Notes: generated from the letters alone by a model not told the origin. 64,000 bases of DNA from Gari tellinella (GCA_922989275.2 OV277871.1:27848693-27912692), one strand, 5' to 3'. Shown: positions 29,479 through 38,210, numbered from the stretch's first letter. Numbers and translations are program-made.

Positions 29479-29940
29479 TTAAACCCATTACCCCATAGCC
29501 TGTTTCTAGTTTTGAAAATTGTTGACTGCTTGAAGCAGGTTGAAAAAGTAAAGCAGAATGTGCCTTACAGTGGGCCCTGCTTTACTTTTCTGTCTACTTT
29601 AACCCTTCTCCCATAGAAGCACCTTTCCACACATTCAGTTTATTCCTCCACTGAAGAAAATAGCTCAAATTTATACAGTCATAAACATTTACCATAAGAA
29701 ATATTTTTTGTATCTAGTAGCAGATGGTAGCTTAATTAAAGCAGGCTGAAAGTAAAGCAGAATGTACTTGAAGGCGCATCCTACTTTACTTTCAACCTGC
29801 TTTAAGTGGCATCTGTCTTCAAAACTAGAAATGGGATATGGAATAATGGGTTAAGCTACAATCAGCTAGAAATATTTCTTATGGTACATATTCATGACTG
29901 TATATAAAGTGGAACTTTTTTCTTCAGTGTACAGTAATGA
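29479..29940 (+). mobile_element. family A MITE split at its second stem base by another A
   Basis: TTAAACCCATTACCCCATAG through the diverged second arm (TTTTCTGTCTACTTTAA), then after 29854 GCTACAATCAGCTAGAAATA and the normal right part. Confidence 0.8.
29599..29854 (-). mobile_element. family A MITE nested at a stem-base TTAA
   Basis: 256 bp, TTAACCCTTCTCCCATAGAAG to GGAATAATGGGTTAA. Apex GTACTTGAAGGCGCA. The borders fall at the host site CTTTAA|GCTAC. Confidence 0.88.
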
Positions 29941-30086
29941 ATATGCTTTAAAAAATTATATTCTATTTTCTGACAGAGGGTAGCTTAAAGCAGGCTGAAA
30001 GTAAAGCAGAATGCTTTAAGGTGCATTCTGCTTTACTTTCAACTGCTTTAACCCTTAGCCCGCCAAATAAATTGTCGTCTGCTATA

Positions 30087-31868
30087 CAGGGCTGCACAAA
30101 TAATTTTTTTAGCCACTTGTCCAGGACAAGTGACTTTCAAAAAGTCACTTGTCCTGAACAAAAAGCCACTTGTCCAACTTTTTATAAACCTGATTCGAAA
30201 ACATGGATCCATGTAAATGCCGGCAAAAGGGAACCCATTAAATTGATACTTTCTCCTCTGAAGACGGAGCATGGCTGCCTATATGGCGAGGTAATTGAAA
30301 ACAGCTATGCACGTAATCCTCCAGCTTGACAGACAATAATGTCTGTACCAAGCTGTCCTGTGAGTGTTAAGCACAGGTACGCCAACAACAACAACAACAA
30401 CATTGATACTTTCGATTTGAGCATATCAATTTGTTTTAATTTTTATCAGTTATAAAGACAATATGGTATTTATATATTTTACTTATTATTATTAATATTA
30501 TAATTAAAATTATGATATGAATATACATGTTTACTCTATGAAACATAATTAACTAGACTATCACACCTTATCACTTAAATGTAGACTATTTCTTTAACCC
30601 ATTACCCCACAAATTTGCATGTATGCCTTTAAGCTAAAGTAAAAAGATCCACACTTAAGATCTACATTTTAATTAAAATAAGGGATCCTTAATGACAGGG
30701 ACACTTTTCACCCAAAGCTTTAATTCTCACAATTGATATCTCTATATTAGTTATACACTTGTTGGTTTTGACATGAACATTTTAAAAGACTTTCCCTTAA
30801 GTAGCCATGGCAACCAGGGTTCTACATGGTTCCAATATATCTAAATAATTTTAATATAGGACCATCTAATGAACATAATTACCTTTAGTCTACTTGTGCC
30901 TTCAATATTCAATAACGAATGAAATTTAAGATTGTTTCCCTTTTGTCTCTTAATTCTAATTTCTATGTTAAACATTTGAAGTGTGTAAAAGTTATCTTTC
31001 CTTTATTTCAAACTGTCACAATTTTCTGTAATTTACAGATTTTCTTTAAATTCACATTTGCAAAATCATCATCTACACTTTGATTTGCTTAAATCATGTT
31101 TACATAACATTTTAAAGACACATTTCCTACATAAAAATCATAAACCTATTTATTAGATATAAAAATAATGTTGCTATTTAGACAAAAGAATGCTACCTTT
31201 TTCACTCTAACTTCTTAATCACTCTATATTATAAGGACAAACGATCCTGTATTAATTTGTATGCAACATTCAACAACAACAAAAATATTAATTTGTTTGT
31301 AATATAGCGTATGCAACCGATTTTACATGTACACGACTACTCATCAACACGTTGAAATAAAAATCTTTGTGCCCTTGTCTACACACTTGAATTGTCAGAA
31401 GTTTACAAGCTTTGATTGACCATCAGATGCTGGTTTTGTGTAAGATGGAGAGTACCTTTGTGTAACACATTGAGATTACGTAATCAAAGGGTGGTGCCGC
31501 GGAAGCGTGTGAGAGACTGACAGTCACACGAAATTGACATAAAACAGTCATGTAGATCTACTGTGAATTTGTGGTAGTTGACACGCGGATTAGCTTGATG
31601 CCTAGGGGACATGGATAACTGGAGTATAAGACCTTTGCACAGCAGGTAGGCTAGAAGCACTCGCGGCATTTTATGATTCAGGCCACCTCACTAACCTGAA
31701 GTCCCGTAGTGTTAATCAACCAGCTATTTTTGAAATTTGCCGATTTTGATCGGGACTAAAATTGGAAAATAGTCACTTGTCCGGGACTAGATTCTAGAAA
31801 ATAGGCATCTGTCCGGAGCCATTTCCCACTTGTCCGGGACGTCGGGCTATGGGATTTGTGCAGCCCTG
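30087..31868. mobile_element. family P, 1.78-kb non-autonomous DNA transposon, innermost layer
   Basis: Perfect 15-bp inverted ends CAGGGCTGCACAAAT / ATTTGTGCAGCCCTG with a 5-bp duplication CTATA (30082-30086, 31869-31873). The C2 copies elsewhere show the uninterrupted target. CACTTGTCC motifs cluster near both ends (30115-30178 and 31770-31840). Inside are an (AAC)n run near 30385 and AT-rich filler. A 102-codon frame overlapping the left end and a 61-codon minus frame at 31484-31669 resemble no transposase I know. CAGGG ends with a 5-bp duplication suggest a hAT-like origin; this is inference. Confidence 0.88.
30385..30404. repeat. (AAC)n microsatellite
   Basis: Six AAC repeats inside the P element. 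Confidence 0.85.
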
Positions 31869-32123
31869 CTATATTTCTCGTCTGCTTCAAGTTTCAAAGT
31901 GCTTCAAAGTTGCTCAAAATTGCTGAAAATATTGTCCGAGTGTCAAACAGCTTGGATCCGGATGAGACGCCGAGTTACTCGGCGTCTCATCCGGATCCAA
32001 GCTGTTTGCATATGGAGCTATAGTTGTGAGTGGCAGGCTAAGGGTTAAATGGTTATCTGTCTCCAAAACTAGAAGCAGGCTCTGTGAGTATGGGGTAATG
32101 GGTTAATGTAATGGAAAGGTATA

Positions 32124-32330
32124 CAGTGGAGAAAACGTTATTCTTTCCCAATAAACGCGTTTACGCTAAAACTATTATTTGCAGTGCAAACAGTTTGGAA
32201 CCAGATCAGACGCCACCAAGATAAACATTAATCATCAGAATTGTCCAAAAGTTGTACTTTTCTACGTTTTAGTGTTTTGCGTTTGCGTACGTTTGCGTTT
32301 AAACGGGAAAGAATAACAGATTCTCCACTG
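32124..32330. mobile_element. family Q MITE, TA-flanked
   Basis: 207 bp between TA dinucleotides, ends CAGTGGAGAA / TTCTCCACTG. Subterminal GTTATTCTTTCCC and GGGAAAGAATAAC mirror each other. It contains a truncated GCAAACAGTTTGGAACCAGA stem with its ATCAGACGCC start but no return arm. Single copy. Confidence 0.82.
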
Positions 32331-32586
32331 TATCTATTGAGTACATGGATTAAGGAAGCAAAAATGTTGTTCATTACAGTACTGAAGAAGATTAATAAGA
32401 AACTCAATTTAGCTTGATGCTTTGAAAGTGAATTATTGAAAGATTAGATTAGGAGTCAATTTATTGTTCATATCAGTAGTAAATATCCAATAGATGTGAA
32501 TCTAATTTAGCCACTTTCTTTATGTGGGTGGAAGCGTTAATAATAATAGGAAATACTGGTAAATTGTTCTTAATGAAAAGTAAGCA

Positions 32587-32626
32587 GTGTCCCAGATATG
32601 GGGAGTATTTTTAAAACTGAAATATT
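32587..32626 (-). mobile_element. left fragment of family B
   Basis: GTGTCCCAGATATGGGGAGTA and a few following bases, cut by the next A element. Confidence 0.55.
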
Positions 32627-32880
32627 TTAACCCTTACCTCCATAACCTATTTCTAGTTTTGAATATAGGTGACCACTTAAAGCAAGTTGAAAGTAAAGCA
32701 GAATGTGCCTTAAGGCTCATTCTGCTTTACTTTCATTGTGCTTTAAGCTAGTCATCTGCTAGGATTTTGAAAATATTTCTTATGGTTCATTTTCATGACG
32801 GTATAAATTGGAACTATTTTCTACAGAGAAGGAATACATTAGAGGCATAAAAAGGTGTATTAATGGGGGTAATGGGTTAA
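32627..32880 (+). mobile_element. family A MITE
   Basis: 254 bp, TTAACCCTTACCTCCATAAC to GGGGTAATGGGTTAA. Apex TGTGCCTTAAGGCTCA. Confidence 0.9.
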
Positions 32881-33015
32881 ACCTCATAGCCACACTGTTT
32901 TCAAAGAGCATCAATATATTTTACATTCCATATATTTTGCAAGCATCTATATATTTTACAAGCAGTTTAGGGTTAAAACCCAGTAGGGCTATATTGAATG
33001 ACAACAGTATGAGGG

Positions 33016-33214
33016 TGTTTTCATGACTGTGGCCCGTATATACAGAGCACCAGATAAGGGTATAGTTTTTCAAAAACTAAAATCGAAGAGACGATTCTAA
33101 TGATTAGTAACACCATAGGATTTGATGCTAAAATAAGTGAGAAAATGTTGGATTTGTGAAGTTTACTCCCTCTTATCTGGAGCCCTGTTTTCATGACAGT
33201 GGCCGGTATATAGG
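33016..33214. repeat. 27-bp direct repeat abutting a family B copy
   Basis: TTTTCATGACTGTGGCCCGT plus ATATA ends at 33042; TTTTCATGACAGTGGCCGGT plus ATATA starts at 33188. Both abut the B element. Confidence 0.88.
33043..33187 (-). mobile_element. family B MITE between long direct repeats, first arm deleted
   Basis: CAGAGCACCAGATAAGGG to CTTATCTGGAGCCCTG, 145 bp. Only the second palindrome arm (GAAGAGACGATTCTAATGAT) remains. Confidence 0.87.
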
Positions 33215-33388
33215 CAGGCTTGTTACTTAATCACCTGTCACAGTTGTACCAAGTACTAATGACTGAAACCACTGCTCTAATTGTTTGATATCTAATTGTT
33301 TCATGTTGTTTTTGTCCCCGTTGTTTCTAAGTAGGATTTACGTCCGCTCAAAGCCATGTAATGATTGTTTGATGTTTTCCAGAGTCTA

Positions 33389-33514
33389 AGGTTATAATTA
33401 AAGCTTTTGAGTTGAGAGTCTGAGATCATTCTCAAGTATTTGACTGGTAGAATTAGAGCTTTTCGCTCAAATCTGACCCAAGTAAATGCTTGAGAACAAC
33501 CTCAGACTCAACTC
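33389..33514. mobile_element. family F palindromic element
   Basis: AGGTTATAATTAAAGCTTTT and GAGTCTGAGATCATTCTCAA are answered by GCTTGAGAACAACCTCAGAC and TCAACTC. The left and right ends are unequal in length. Confidence 0.72.
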
Positions 33515-33518
33515 TGGC

Positions 33519-33707
33519 CAGGCTTCTGGTAACAGAGTAAACTAAACATTTGCTTACATTTTATCCTTGATGTCTCCACCAAATTCTGTGGTATGACTAC
33601 TCAAAGAGACGATTCTAATGACTGTAATGAGTAGTCACACCATAGGGATTAAGGTAGTCAAAAGGATTTATAGATTTGAAAATACCTTCCTTATATGAAG
33701 CACCGTG
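33519..33707 (+). mobile_element. family B2 element
   Basis: CAGGCTTCTGGTAACAGAG to CCTTATATGAAGCACCGTG. The palindrome is GTGGTATGACTACTC / GAGTAGTCACACCATAGG. It lies 10 bp before the next B. Confidence 0.65.
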
Positions 33708-33717
33708 AGTGTGCCGA

Positions 33718-33905
33718 CAGGGCTCCAGATAAGAGGGAGTAAACTGAACAAATCTAACAGTTTCTCACTCATTTTAGCACCAAATCCTATGGTGTTACTA
33801 CTCATTAGAATCGTCTCTTCGAGACGATTCTAATGAGTAGTGACACCATAGGGTTTAATGTAGAAATAAAGATTTTACTTTTTAAAAAACTCATCTGGAG
33901 CCCTG
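33718..33905 (+). mobile_element. family B MITE with 6-bp TSD
   Basis: 188 bp, CAGGGCTCCAGATAAGAGG to CTCATCTGGAGCCCTG. TSD TGCCGA at 33712-33717 and 33906-33911. Apex TCTCTTCGAGACG. Confidence 0.94.
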
Positions 33906-33910
33906 TGCCG

Positions 33911-34048
33911 ATGCTTATAAATGTGTTTGAGATGAGTGAGATCATTCTCAAGCTTTTGATTGGTCAGATTTGAGCATTTTGTTCAAATTTGACCAATCAA
34001 CTGCTTGAGAAGGATGGATCTCAGACTCAACTCAAATGGTTTATAAAC
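33911..34048. mobile_element. family F palindromic element
   Basis: CTTATAAATGTGTTTGAGAT, TTTTGATTGGTCAGATTTGA, then mirrored TCAAATTTGACCAATCAACT and CTCAAATGGTTTATAAAC. It follows directly on a B element. Confidence 0.8.
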
Positions 34049-34204
34049 ATGGGCCCTGGAATTATTTTTGTTAAATCTCAATTACACTCTTGGGGAATTG
34101 CTCACAATAGATGACTGATGGAACTTGTGGCAGAGCAGTAACCGTGACAACTTGACAACTTTATGCTCGGCTCTCTTGTGAGACACTCTAAACCTTAATG
34201 CCTC

Positions 34205-34412
34205 TAACCCTTAACTTGCAAAACTATTGTCTGCTTTAAATTAATTGTTTGGCAAGAAAGCATGTAAATTCAGGATTTCAGTTTCTGACTGATGAAACCT
34301 CAAAAAGAGTCACAAAAACAGCTGGGATCCGGATCCGACCCAGAGTTACTGTATGTCAGATGTGGATCCAAACTGTTGCCATGTGCATTGAAGTTTGGTG
34401 TCAATGGGTTAA
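34205..34412. mobile_element. family C MITE, diverged
   Basis: TAACCCTTAACTTGCAAAAC to GTGTCAATGGGTTAA. Hairpin remnant CAGCTGGGATCCGGATCC / GTGGATCCAAACTGTTGCC. Confidence 0.65.
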
Positions 34413-34603
34413 GGATTAATTGTAATTAATTTCTGCATATTTAAGCACTGGGCTAGGTGTATACTAATGATGGACCACTGTTCCATGTAACAGTTAGCAT
34501 TAACAGAAATGGACTGGATGCTCAATGTAGCTGGGTTGATTTGTGTTAAGTTTTCAATGGAACTGGATTTTACCATATTACTCTCAGGTATTTGTAAAGG
34601 AAT

Positions 34604-34782
34604 CAGGGCTTCAGAGACTGAGCATTTCCAAGCTTTTCTCCTTTATATGTCCACCAAAACCCTATGTTGTGACCACTCATTAGAATAGACAGTATTAATG
34701 AGTTGTCACAACAAAGTGTTTGGTGATGAAATAAGAAATGAGAAAGTTAGTATTTGAAATACCCACCTTATCTGGAGCTCTG
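34604..34782. mobile_element. family B2 element
   Basis: CAGGGCTTCAGAGACTGAG to CTTATCTGGAGCTCTG. It carries CCACCAAAACCCTATGTTGT and a shortened palindrome (CATTAGAATAGACAGTATTAATG). Confidence 0.75.
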
Positions 34783-34808
34783 GGAGTCCAGATAAGGCCA
34801 ATAGATTG

Positions 34809-35068
34809 TTCAACCATTTACGCCATGAATACGCCTTTTTATGCCTTTTTATGCCTCCACAACAGAAAATAGTTCCTTTTTATACAGTCATGAGTTACTT
34901 AATATATGTACCATAAGAAATATTTTTAATATCCTTGTAGAAAGTAACTTAAAGCAGGCTGAAAGTAAAGCGAAATGCGCCTTAAGGCGCATTCTGCTTT
35001 ACTTGCAACCTGCTTTAAGTTATCACCTGTTTTCAAAAACAGAAACAGGCTATGGGGTAATGGGTTAA
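34809..35068 (-). mobile_element. family A MITE
   Basis: TCAACCATTTACGCCATGAAT to GGGGTAATGGGTTAA, 260 bp, apex TGCGCCTTAAGGCGCA. Confidence 0.88.
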
Positions 35069-35069
35069 A

Positions 35070-35152
35070 CGACAGGTGACTAAAGCAAGGTGAAAGTTGG
35101 ACAGAAAGCTCCTTCAGTTTAGTGGTTGTGATAGAGAGGTTATACTGTACAG
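35070..35152. mobile_element. half of a family L element
   Basis: GACAGGTGACTAAAGCAAGG, AAGCTCCTTCAG, then TGATAGAGAGGTTATACTGT, which is the family L terminus. Confidence 0.65.
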
Positions 35153-35160
35153 TCAGTTTT

Positions 35161-35231
35161 GTTGAACATACCCGTATTTCAAAGTTAAAACCTGGCTAAG
35201 CCTTTTAACTTTGAAATATGGGTATGTTCGA
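35161..35231. repeat. family R hairpin 146 bp before the exon 2 acceptor
   Basis: GTTGAACATACCCGTATTTC / GAAATATGGGTATGTTCGAC, with AAAGTTAAAA / TTTTAACTTT inside and loop CCTGGCTAAGCC. A shorter relative is at 63884-63911. Confidence 0.85.
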
Positions 35232-35377
35232 CTTGACCCAGCATGAAATAATGCAGTTCATATGTCGAACTATCGGATGGTTCAAGTTAAAGGAGTTCGA
35301 GATATCGAAGTTTGACTTTAATTGTGCATTCTTGTGTTTGGTACTGACTAAACATTCCTTTCTTTTGATCGTTTCAG

Positions 35378-35511
35378 ATATTCAGGAATTCTATGAATGC
35401 ACACTTCTGGATGAGACCAAAGACAGCAACCAGAAAACTGCAGAGACATTACAAATGGTAATGAAGTGGGAGAAAGAGCCTCCAATTATCACCTCAACAC
35501 TCAAGTCAGAG
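35378..35511 (+). CDS. dlg: Discs-large, exon 2 of 3 in window (end of L27 domain and following linker)
   Basis: 134-nt exon, acceptor GATCGTTTCAG before 35378. With the G carried over from exon 1 it reads DIQEFYECTLLDETKDS, then QKTAETLQMVMKWEKEPP, then ITSTLKSE. It completes the last L27 helix (FQALL-DIQEFYE across the splice) and matches the QKTAETLQ...KWEK continuation I remember from fly Dlg. The exon enters in phase 1 and leaves in phase 0, matching exon 3. I place the donor at 35512 (GAG|GTAAGT). A GTAATG at 35458 would give a shorter exon but would drop the conserved KWEK segment. The last 39 nt are unit one of the 39-bp tandem array, so the donor is repeated downstream; use of the next donor (35551) would add 13 codons in frame, and the third (35590) would include a TAA at 35584. 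Confidence 0.88.
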
Positions 35512-36174
35512 GTAAGTGTACCATTTCTCAACACCACATTGAAGTTAGAGGTAAGTCTGCTAATATTTACCTCAACACTCAAGTAAGAGGTAAGTCTACC
35601 AATTCTCAACACAACATTGAAGTTAGAGGTAAGTCTGCTAATAATTACCTCAACACTCAAGTTAGAGGTAAGTCTACCAATTCTCAACACAACATTGAAG
35701 TTAGAGGTAAGTCTGCTAATAATTACCTCAACACTCAAGTAAGAGGTAAGTCTACCAATTCTCAACACAACATTGAAGTTAGAGGTAAGTCTGCTAATAA
35801 TTACCTCAACACTCAAGTTAGAGGTAAGTCTACCAATTCTCAACACAACATTGAAGTTAGAGGTTAGTCAGCTAATAATAACCTTAACACTCAAGTTAGA
35901 GGTTAGTCTGCCAATAATAACCTCAACACTCAAGTAAGAGGTAAGTCTAAAATTTCTTACCTTTACACTCAGATTAGAGGTTAGTCTGCCAATAATAACC
36001 TTAACACTCAAGTTAGAGGTTAGTCTGTCAATTAAAACTTAAACACTCAAGTAAGAGGTAAGTCTACCAATTCTTACCTCAAAACTCAAGTGAGAGGTTA
36101 ATCTGCCAATATTAAACTCAACACTTAAGTCAGAGGTATGTTTACCCAATTATTTCCTCAATTCTCAGGTCAAT
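35473..36174 (+). repeat. 39-bp minisatellite carrying the exon 2 splice donor, 18 units
   Basis: Donor-like GT dinucleotides preceded by AGAG fall at 35512, 35551, 35590 and every 39 bp to 36136: 17 sites with no indel. Eleven read GTAAGT, four GTTAGT, one GTTAAT and one GTATGT. Units alternate between two types (ACCTCAACACTCAAGTTAGA and TCAACACAACATTGAAGTTA), giving a 78-bp higher-order period in the first half. Because 39 is a multiple of three, long open frames appear on both strands; these are repeat artefacts. Confidence 0.95.
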
Positions 36175-36678
36175 AGTAAGGTACTAGATGTGTGCCGTAT
36201 AACTTAAATTGAAACGTCTAAGAAATGGTCAGAAAAATATTGCAGCCTAATAAAATCTTTAACTATTTTTGTGTGACTAAGACAGGACAAAGGAATAAAA
36301 GCGAGATTGCAGTGTTTCTTTTCTACTTACATGCCACTAGAGTTCAATGGATTAACTCATACCTCATAGTCTGTTTCTAGTTTTGAATATAGTAGCCCAC
36401 TTAAAGCAGGTTGAAAGTAAAACAGAATGTGCCTCAAGGCACATTCTGTTTTACTTTCAGCCTGCTTTAATCTATTCTCTGCTAGAATATAGAAAATATT
36501 TCCTATGATTTTTTATTTGTAAAAGTATAAATTGGAATCTATTTTCTTCAGTAGAGGAATAAATTAAAGGCGTAAAATGGTGTATTTATGGGATAATTGG
36601 TTCAGGTGTGAAAAAACATTTCTATCAGCATTTCTATAAAGCAAAGTGTAAGTGAAGCTGATTTATAATTTTTTTCAG
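35512..36678 (+). other. dlg: 1.17-kb dlg intron
   Basis: Phase 0, GTAAGT at 35512 to TTTTTTTCAG at 36678. It holds the rest of the minisatellite, a short unique part (36175-36351) and one family A copy. Confidence 0.82.
36352..36604 (+). mobile_element. family A MITE in the short dlg intron
   Basis: TTAACTCATACCTCATAGTC to GGGATAATTGGTTCA, 253 bp. Stem AAGCAGGTTGAAAGTAAAAC, apex TGTGCCTCAAGGCACA. It ends 74 bp before the exon 3 acceptor. Confidence 0.88.
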
Positions 36679-36873
36679 AAACAGAATTCCATTGTTGATG
36701 AAGATCTTCCCCCTCCCCCTCCAGAGCTGGTACACGATGATGTAGTTCCTGACAAGCAGCCCGCCTCCTTCCACAGACCTAACAACATTGGGGGCCCTCG
36801 GGAAGTCCTGCCCCCACAGGTACCTATACAGACCTACCCAGACACACAGGACCAGGAGGCTCTACCCCCACCG
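36679..36873 (+). CDS. dlg: Discs-large, exon 3 of 3 in window (proline-rich linker)
   Basis: 195 nt, 65 codons, phase 0 at both ends, acceptor TTTTTTTCAG and donor CCACCG|GTAAGT. The peptide is acidic and proline-rich: DEDLPPPPPELVHDD, later REVLPPQVP and QEALPPP. Its base composition is much more GC-rich than the intron. It lies where DLG proteins have a variable linker between L27 and PDZ1; mammalian DLG1 has alternatively spliced proline-rich inserts there that bind SH3-type partners. Sequence conservation in this linker is weak, so the assignment rests on phase, splice sites and position. A second possible donor is inside the exon (CCCCCACAG|GTACCT at 36820), which would shorten it by 54 nt in frame. 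The PDZ exons are not in the window. Confidence 0.78.
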
Positions 36874-36901
36874 GTAAGTCCACATAGTAAATAACCCTTT
36901 A

Positions 36902-37092
36902 CAGCTCCAGATTAGGTGGTAATTTCAAATATTACCTTTCTTATGTCTTCAATAAAACCTATGTTTTGACCACTCATTAGAATCGTCTCTTTGAGACGAT
37001 TCTAATGAGTGGTCACAACATAGGATTTGGTGGAGACATAAAGGAGAAGATGTTGGAGATGTTCAGATTACCTACTCTTATCTGGAGCCCTG
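36902..37092. mobile_element. family B2 element, best copy
   Basis: CAGCTCCAGATTAGGTGG to CTTATCTGGAGCCCTG, 191 bp. Palindrome TATGTTTTGACCACTCATTA with apex CGTCTCTTTGAGACG, then GGTGGAGACATAAAGGAGAA. It begins 29 bp after exon 3. Confidence 0.85.
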
Positions 37093-37191
37093 TCCCTTTT
37101 AGTCCTTGTAGAAAATTGCTTTGAAGTGTTTGTTCAACACTGGCTTGATTGTGGAGTAATTTCCTGATGTCATGAAAGAAGAGAACTGGTT

Positions 37192-37449
37192 TTAACCCAT
37201 TACCCCTGGCCAGAAATACACCTTTTTTACGCCATTAATTATTCATCCACTGAAGAAAATAGTTCAATTTTAATATACAGTCATGAATTTTTACCACAGG
37301 AAATATTTTCTATATTCTAGCTGATTGTAGTAGCTTAAAGCAGGCTGAAAGTAAGCATATTGCTCCATTCTGTTTTACTTTCAACCTGCTTTAAGTGGTT
37401 ACACACCTTCATTACAGAGAGACAGGCTATGCATGGGGTAATGGGTTAA
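37192..37449 (-). mobile_element. family A MITE
   Basis: TTAACCCATTACCCCTGGCC to GGGGTAATGGGTTAA. The apex region is shortened to GCATATTGCTCC. Confidence 0.86.
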
Positions 37450-37462
37450 CTGTGGATTGAGA

Positions 37463-37655
37463 CAGAGCACCAGATAAGGGTAGTTTTTCAAATACTAAAA
37501 TCTTTATTTCTGAATTAAACCCTATGGTGTCACTACTCATTAGAATCGTCTCTTCGAGACGATTCTAATGAGTAGTAACACCATAGGATATGGTTCTAAA
37601 AAGAGTGAGAAAATGTTGGATTTGTTGAAAAAACTATCTCTTATCTGGAGCCCTG
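37463..37655 (-). mobile_element. family B MITE with 6-bp TSD
   Basis: 193 bp, CAGAGCACCAGATAAGGG to CTTATCTGGAGCCCTG. TSD TTGAGA at 37457-37462 and 37656-37661. Confidence 0.94.
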
Positions 37656-37844
37656 TTGAGATTGTTTTAAAGTTAGTAAAATGAGTTGTGTGGATTCTTG
37701 AAATTCTGAGGACATTCTTAAAATAGTTTCTTTTGAAATCGTTTCATATGATTCCTGGGAAGAAAAATACATGACCTTTCAGTGTTGTCTCAGTTGTTGC
37801 AGTTTTTGGTTTTGTATTGAAATCTACTATATACTGTTTGTTGA

Positions 37845-38022
37845 CAGGGCTCCAGATAAGAGGGAGAAAACTGAAAAAATCTAACATTTTCTCACTCATT
37901 TCAGCACAAATCCTATGATGTTGATACCCATTAGAATCGTCTCTTCGAGACGATTTTAATGAGTAGTAGCACCATATGATAAAGATTTTAGTTTTTAAAA
38001 TACTCCCCTTATCTGGAGCTCA
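37845..38022 (+). mobile_element. family B MITE with 6-bp TSD
   Basis: CAGGGCTCCAGATAAGAGG to CTTATCTGGAGCTCA. TSD TGTTGA at 37839-37844 and 38023-38028. About 13 bp lost after the palindrome. Confidence 0.9.
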
Positions 38023-38210
38023 TGTTGAGCAGTTATGAAGCTGGTTGATCAGGTTACATATTCCCTCAGATCTGTAATGTGTGTTTTGCTGATAAAATTG
38101 TAAGATTTCCTATCTTTTGTGGTTGTCTTTGGCCTACACACGGCACAGCTGCACTGTGAGTTGATGTCTCATGCAAGGTCAATCCTTGACTTTCCCTTCT
38201 TGACTTTCCC

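Larger units (their letters stand above)
30048..32048 (-). mobile_element. family C MITE (C2 subtype), middle layer
   Basis: TTAACCCTTAGCCCGCCAAAT to AGTGGCAGGCTAAGGGTTAA. Once the P element (30087-31868) is removed it has the same layout as the inverted copy at 27160. Hairpin 31945-32010 has apex GACGCCGAGTTACTCGGCGTC. Confidence 0.88.
29932..32106 (-). mobile_element. family A MITE, outermost layer of a three-level nest
   Basis: The left part (AATGAATATGCTTTAAAAA...) and hairpin with apex ATGCTTTAAGGTGCATT run to CAACTGCTTTAA. After the C insertion (30048-32048) the end continues ATGGTTATCTGTCTCCAAAA to GGGGTAATGGGTTAA. Confidence 0.82.
515..35377 (+). other. dlg: 34.9-kb dlg intron filled with hairpin transposons
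   Basis: GTAGGG donor at 515 and TTTCAG acceptor at 35372-35377. The intron splits the L27 domain between Leu and Asp, phase 1. Nearly all recognisable content is mobile elements, annotated separately. No intervening exon with conserved coding potential was recognised, although short open frames at 13148-13336 (minus), 23342-23563 (plus) and 31484-31669 (minus) remain unexplained. Confidence 0.85.

Noticed and set aside
30021..30329. 102-codon frame at the left end of element P
   Set aside because: It starts in a family A stem and crosses C and P borders, so it cannot be an ancestral gene. The part inside P matches no transposase I know.
35458..35463. GTAATG as the exon 2 donor
   Set aside because: It would remove the KWEK segment that follows TAETLQ in fly Dlg as I remember it. 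GAG|GTAAGT at 35512 is a stronger donor and gives the phase needed by exon 3. It is kept as an alternative only.
35391..35867. Open frames of 133 codons (+) and 151 codons (-) with a 26-residue repeat
   Set aside because: They arise because the 39-bp unit is a multiple of three and lacks stops in those frames. They are out of the dlg frame, and the minus one is antisense to exon 2.
35473..36174. CRISPR-like array
   Set aside because: Units are directly adjacent 39-bp repeats without unique spacers, in an animal intron. It is a minisatellite.
36820..36825. Internal GT (CCCCCACAG|GTACCT) as the exon 3 donor
   Set aside because: The downstream CCG|GTAAGT is a better donor and the frame stays open to it. 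The internal site may serve as an in-frame alternative.
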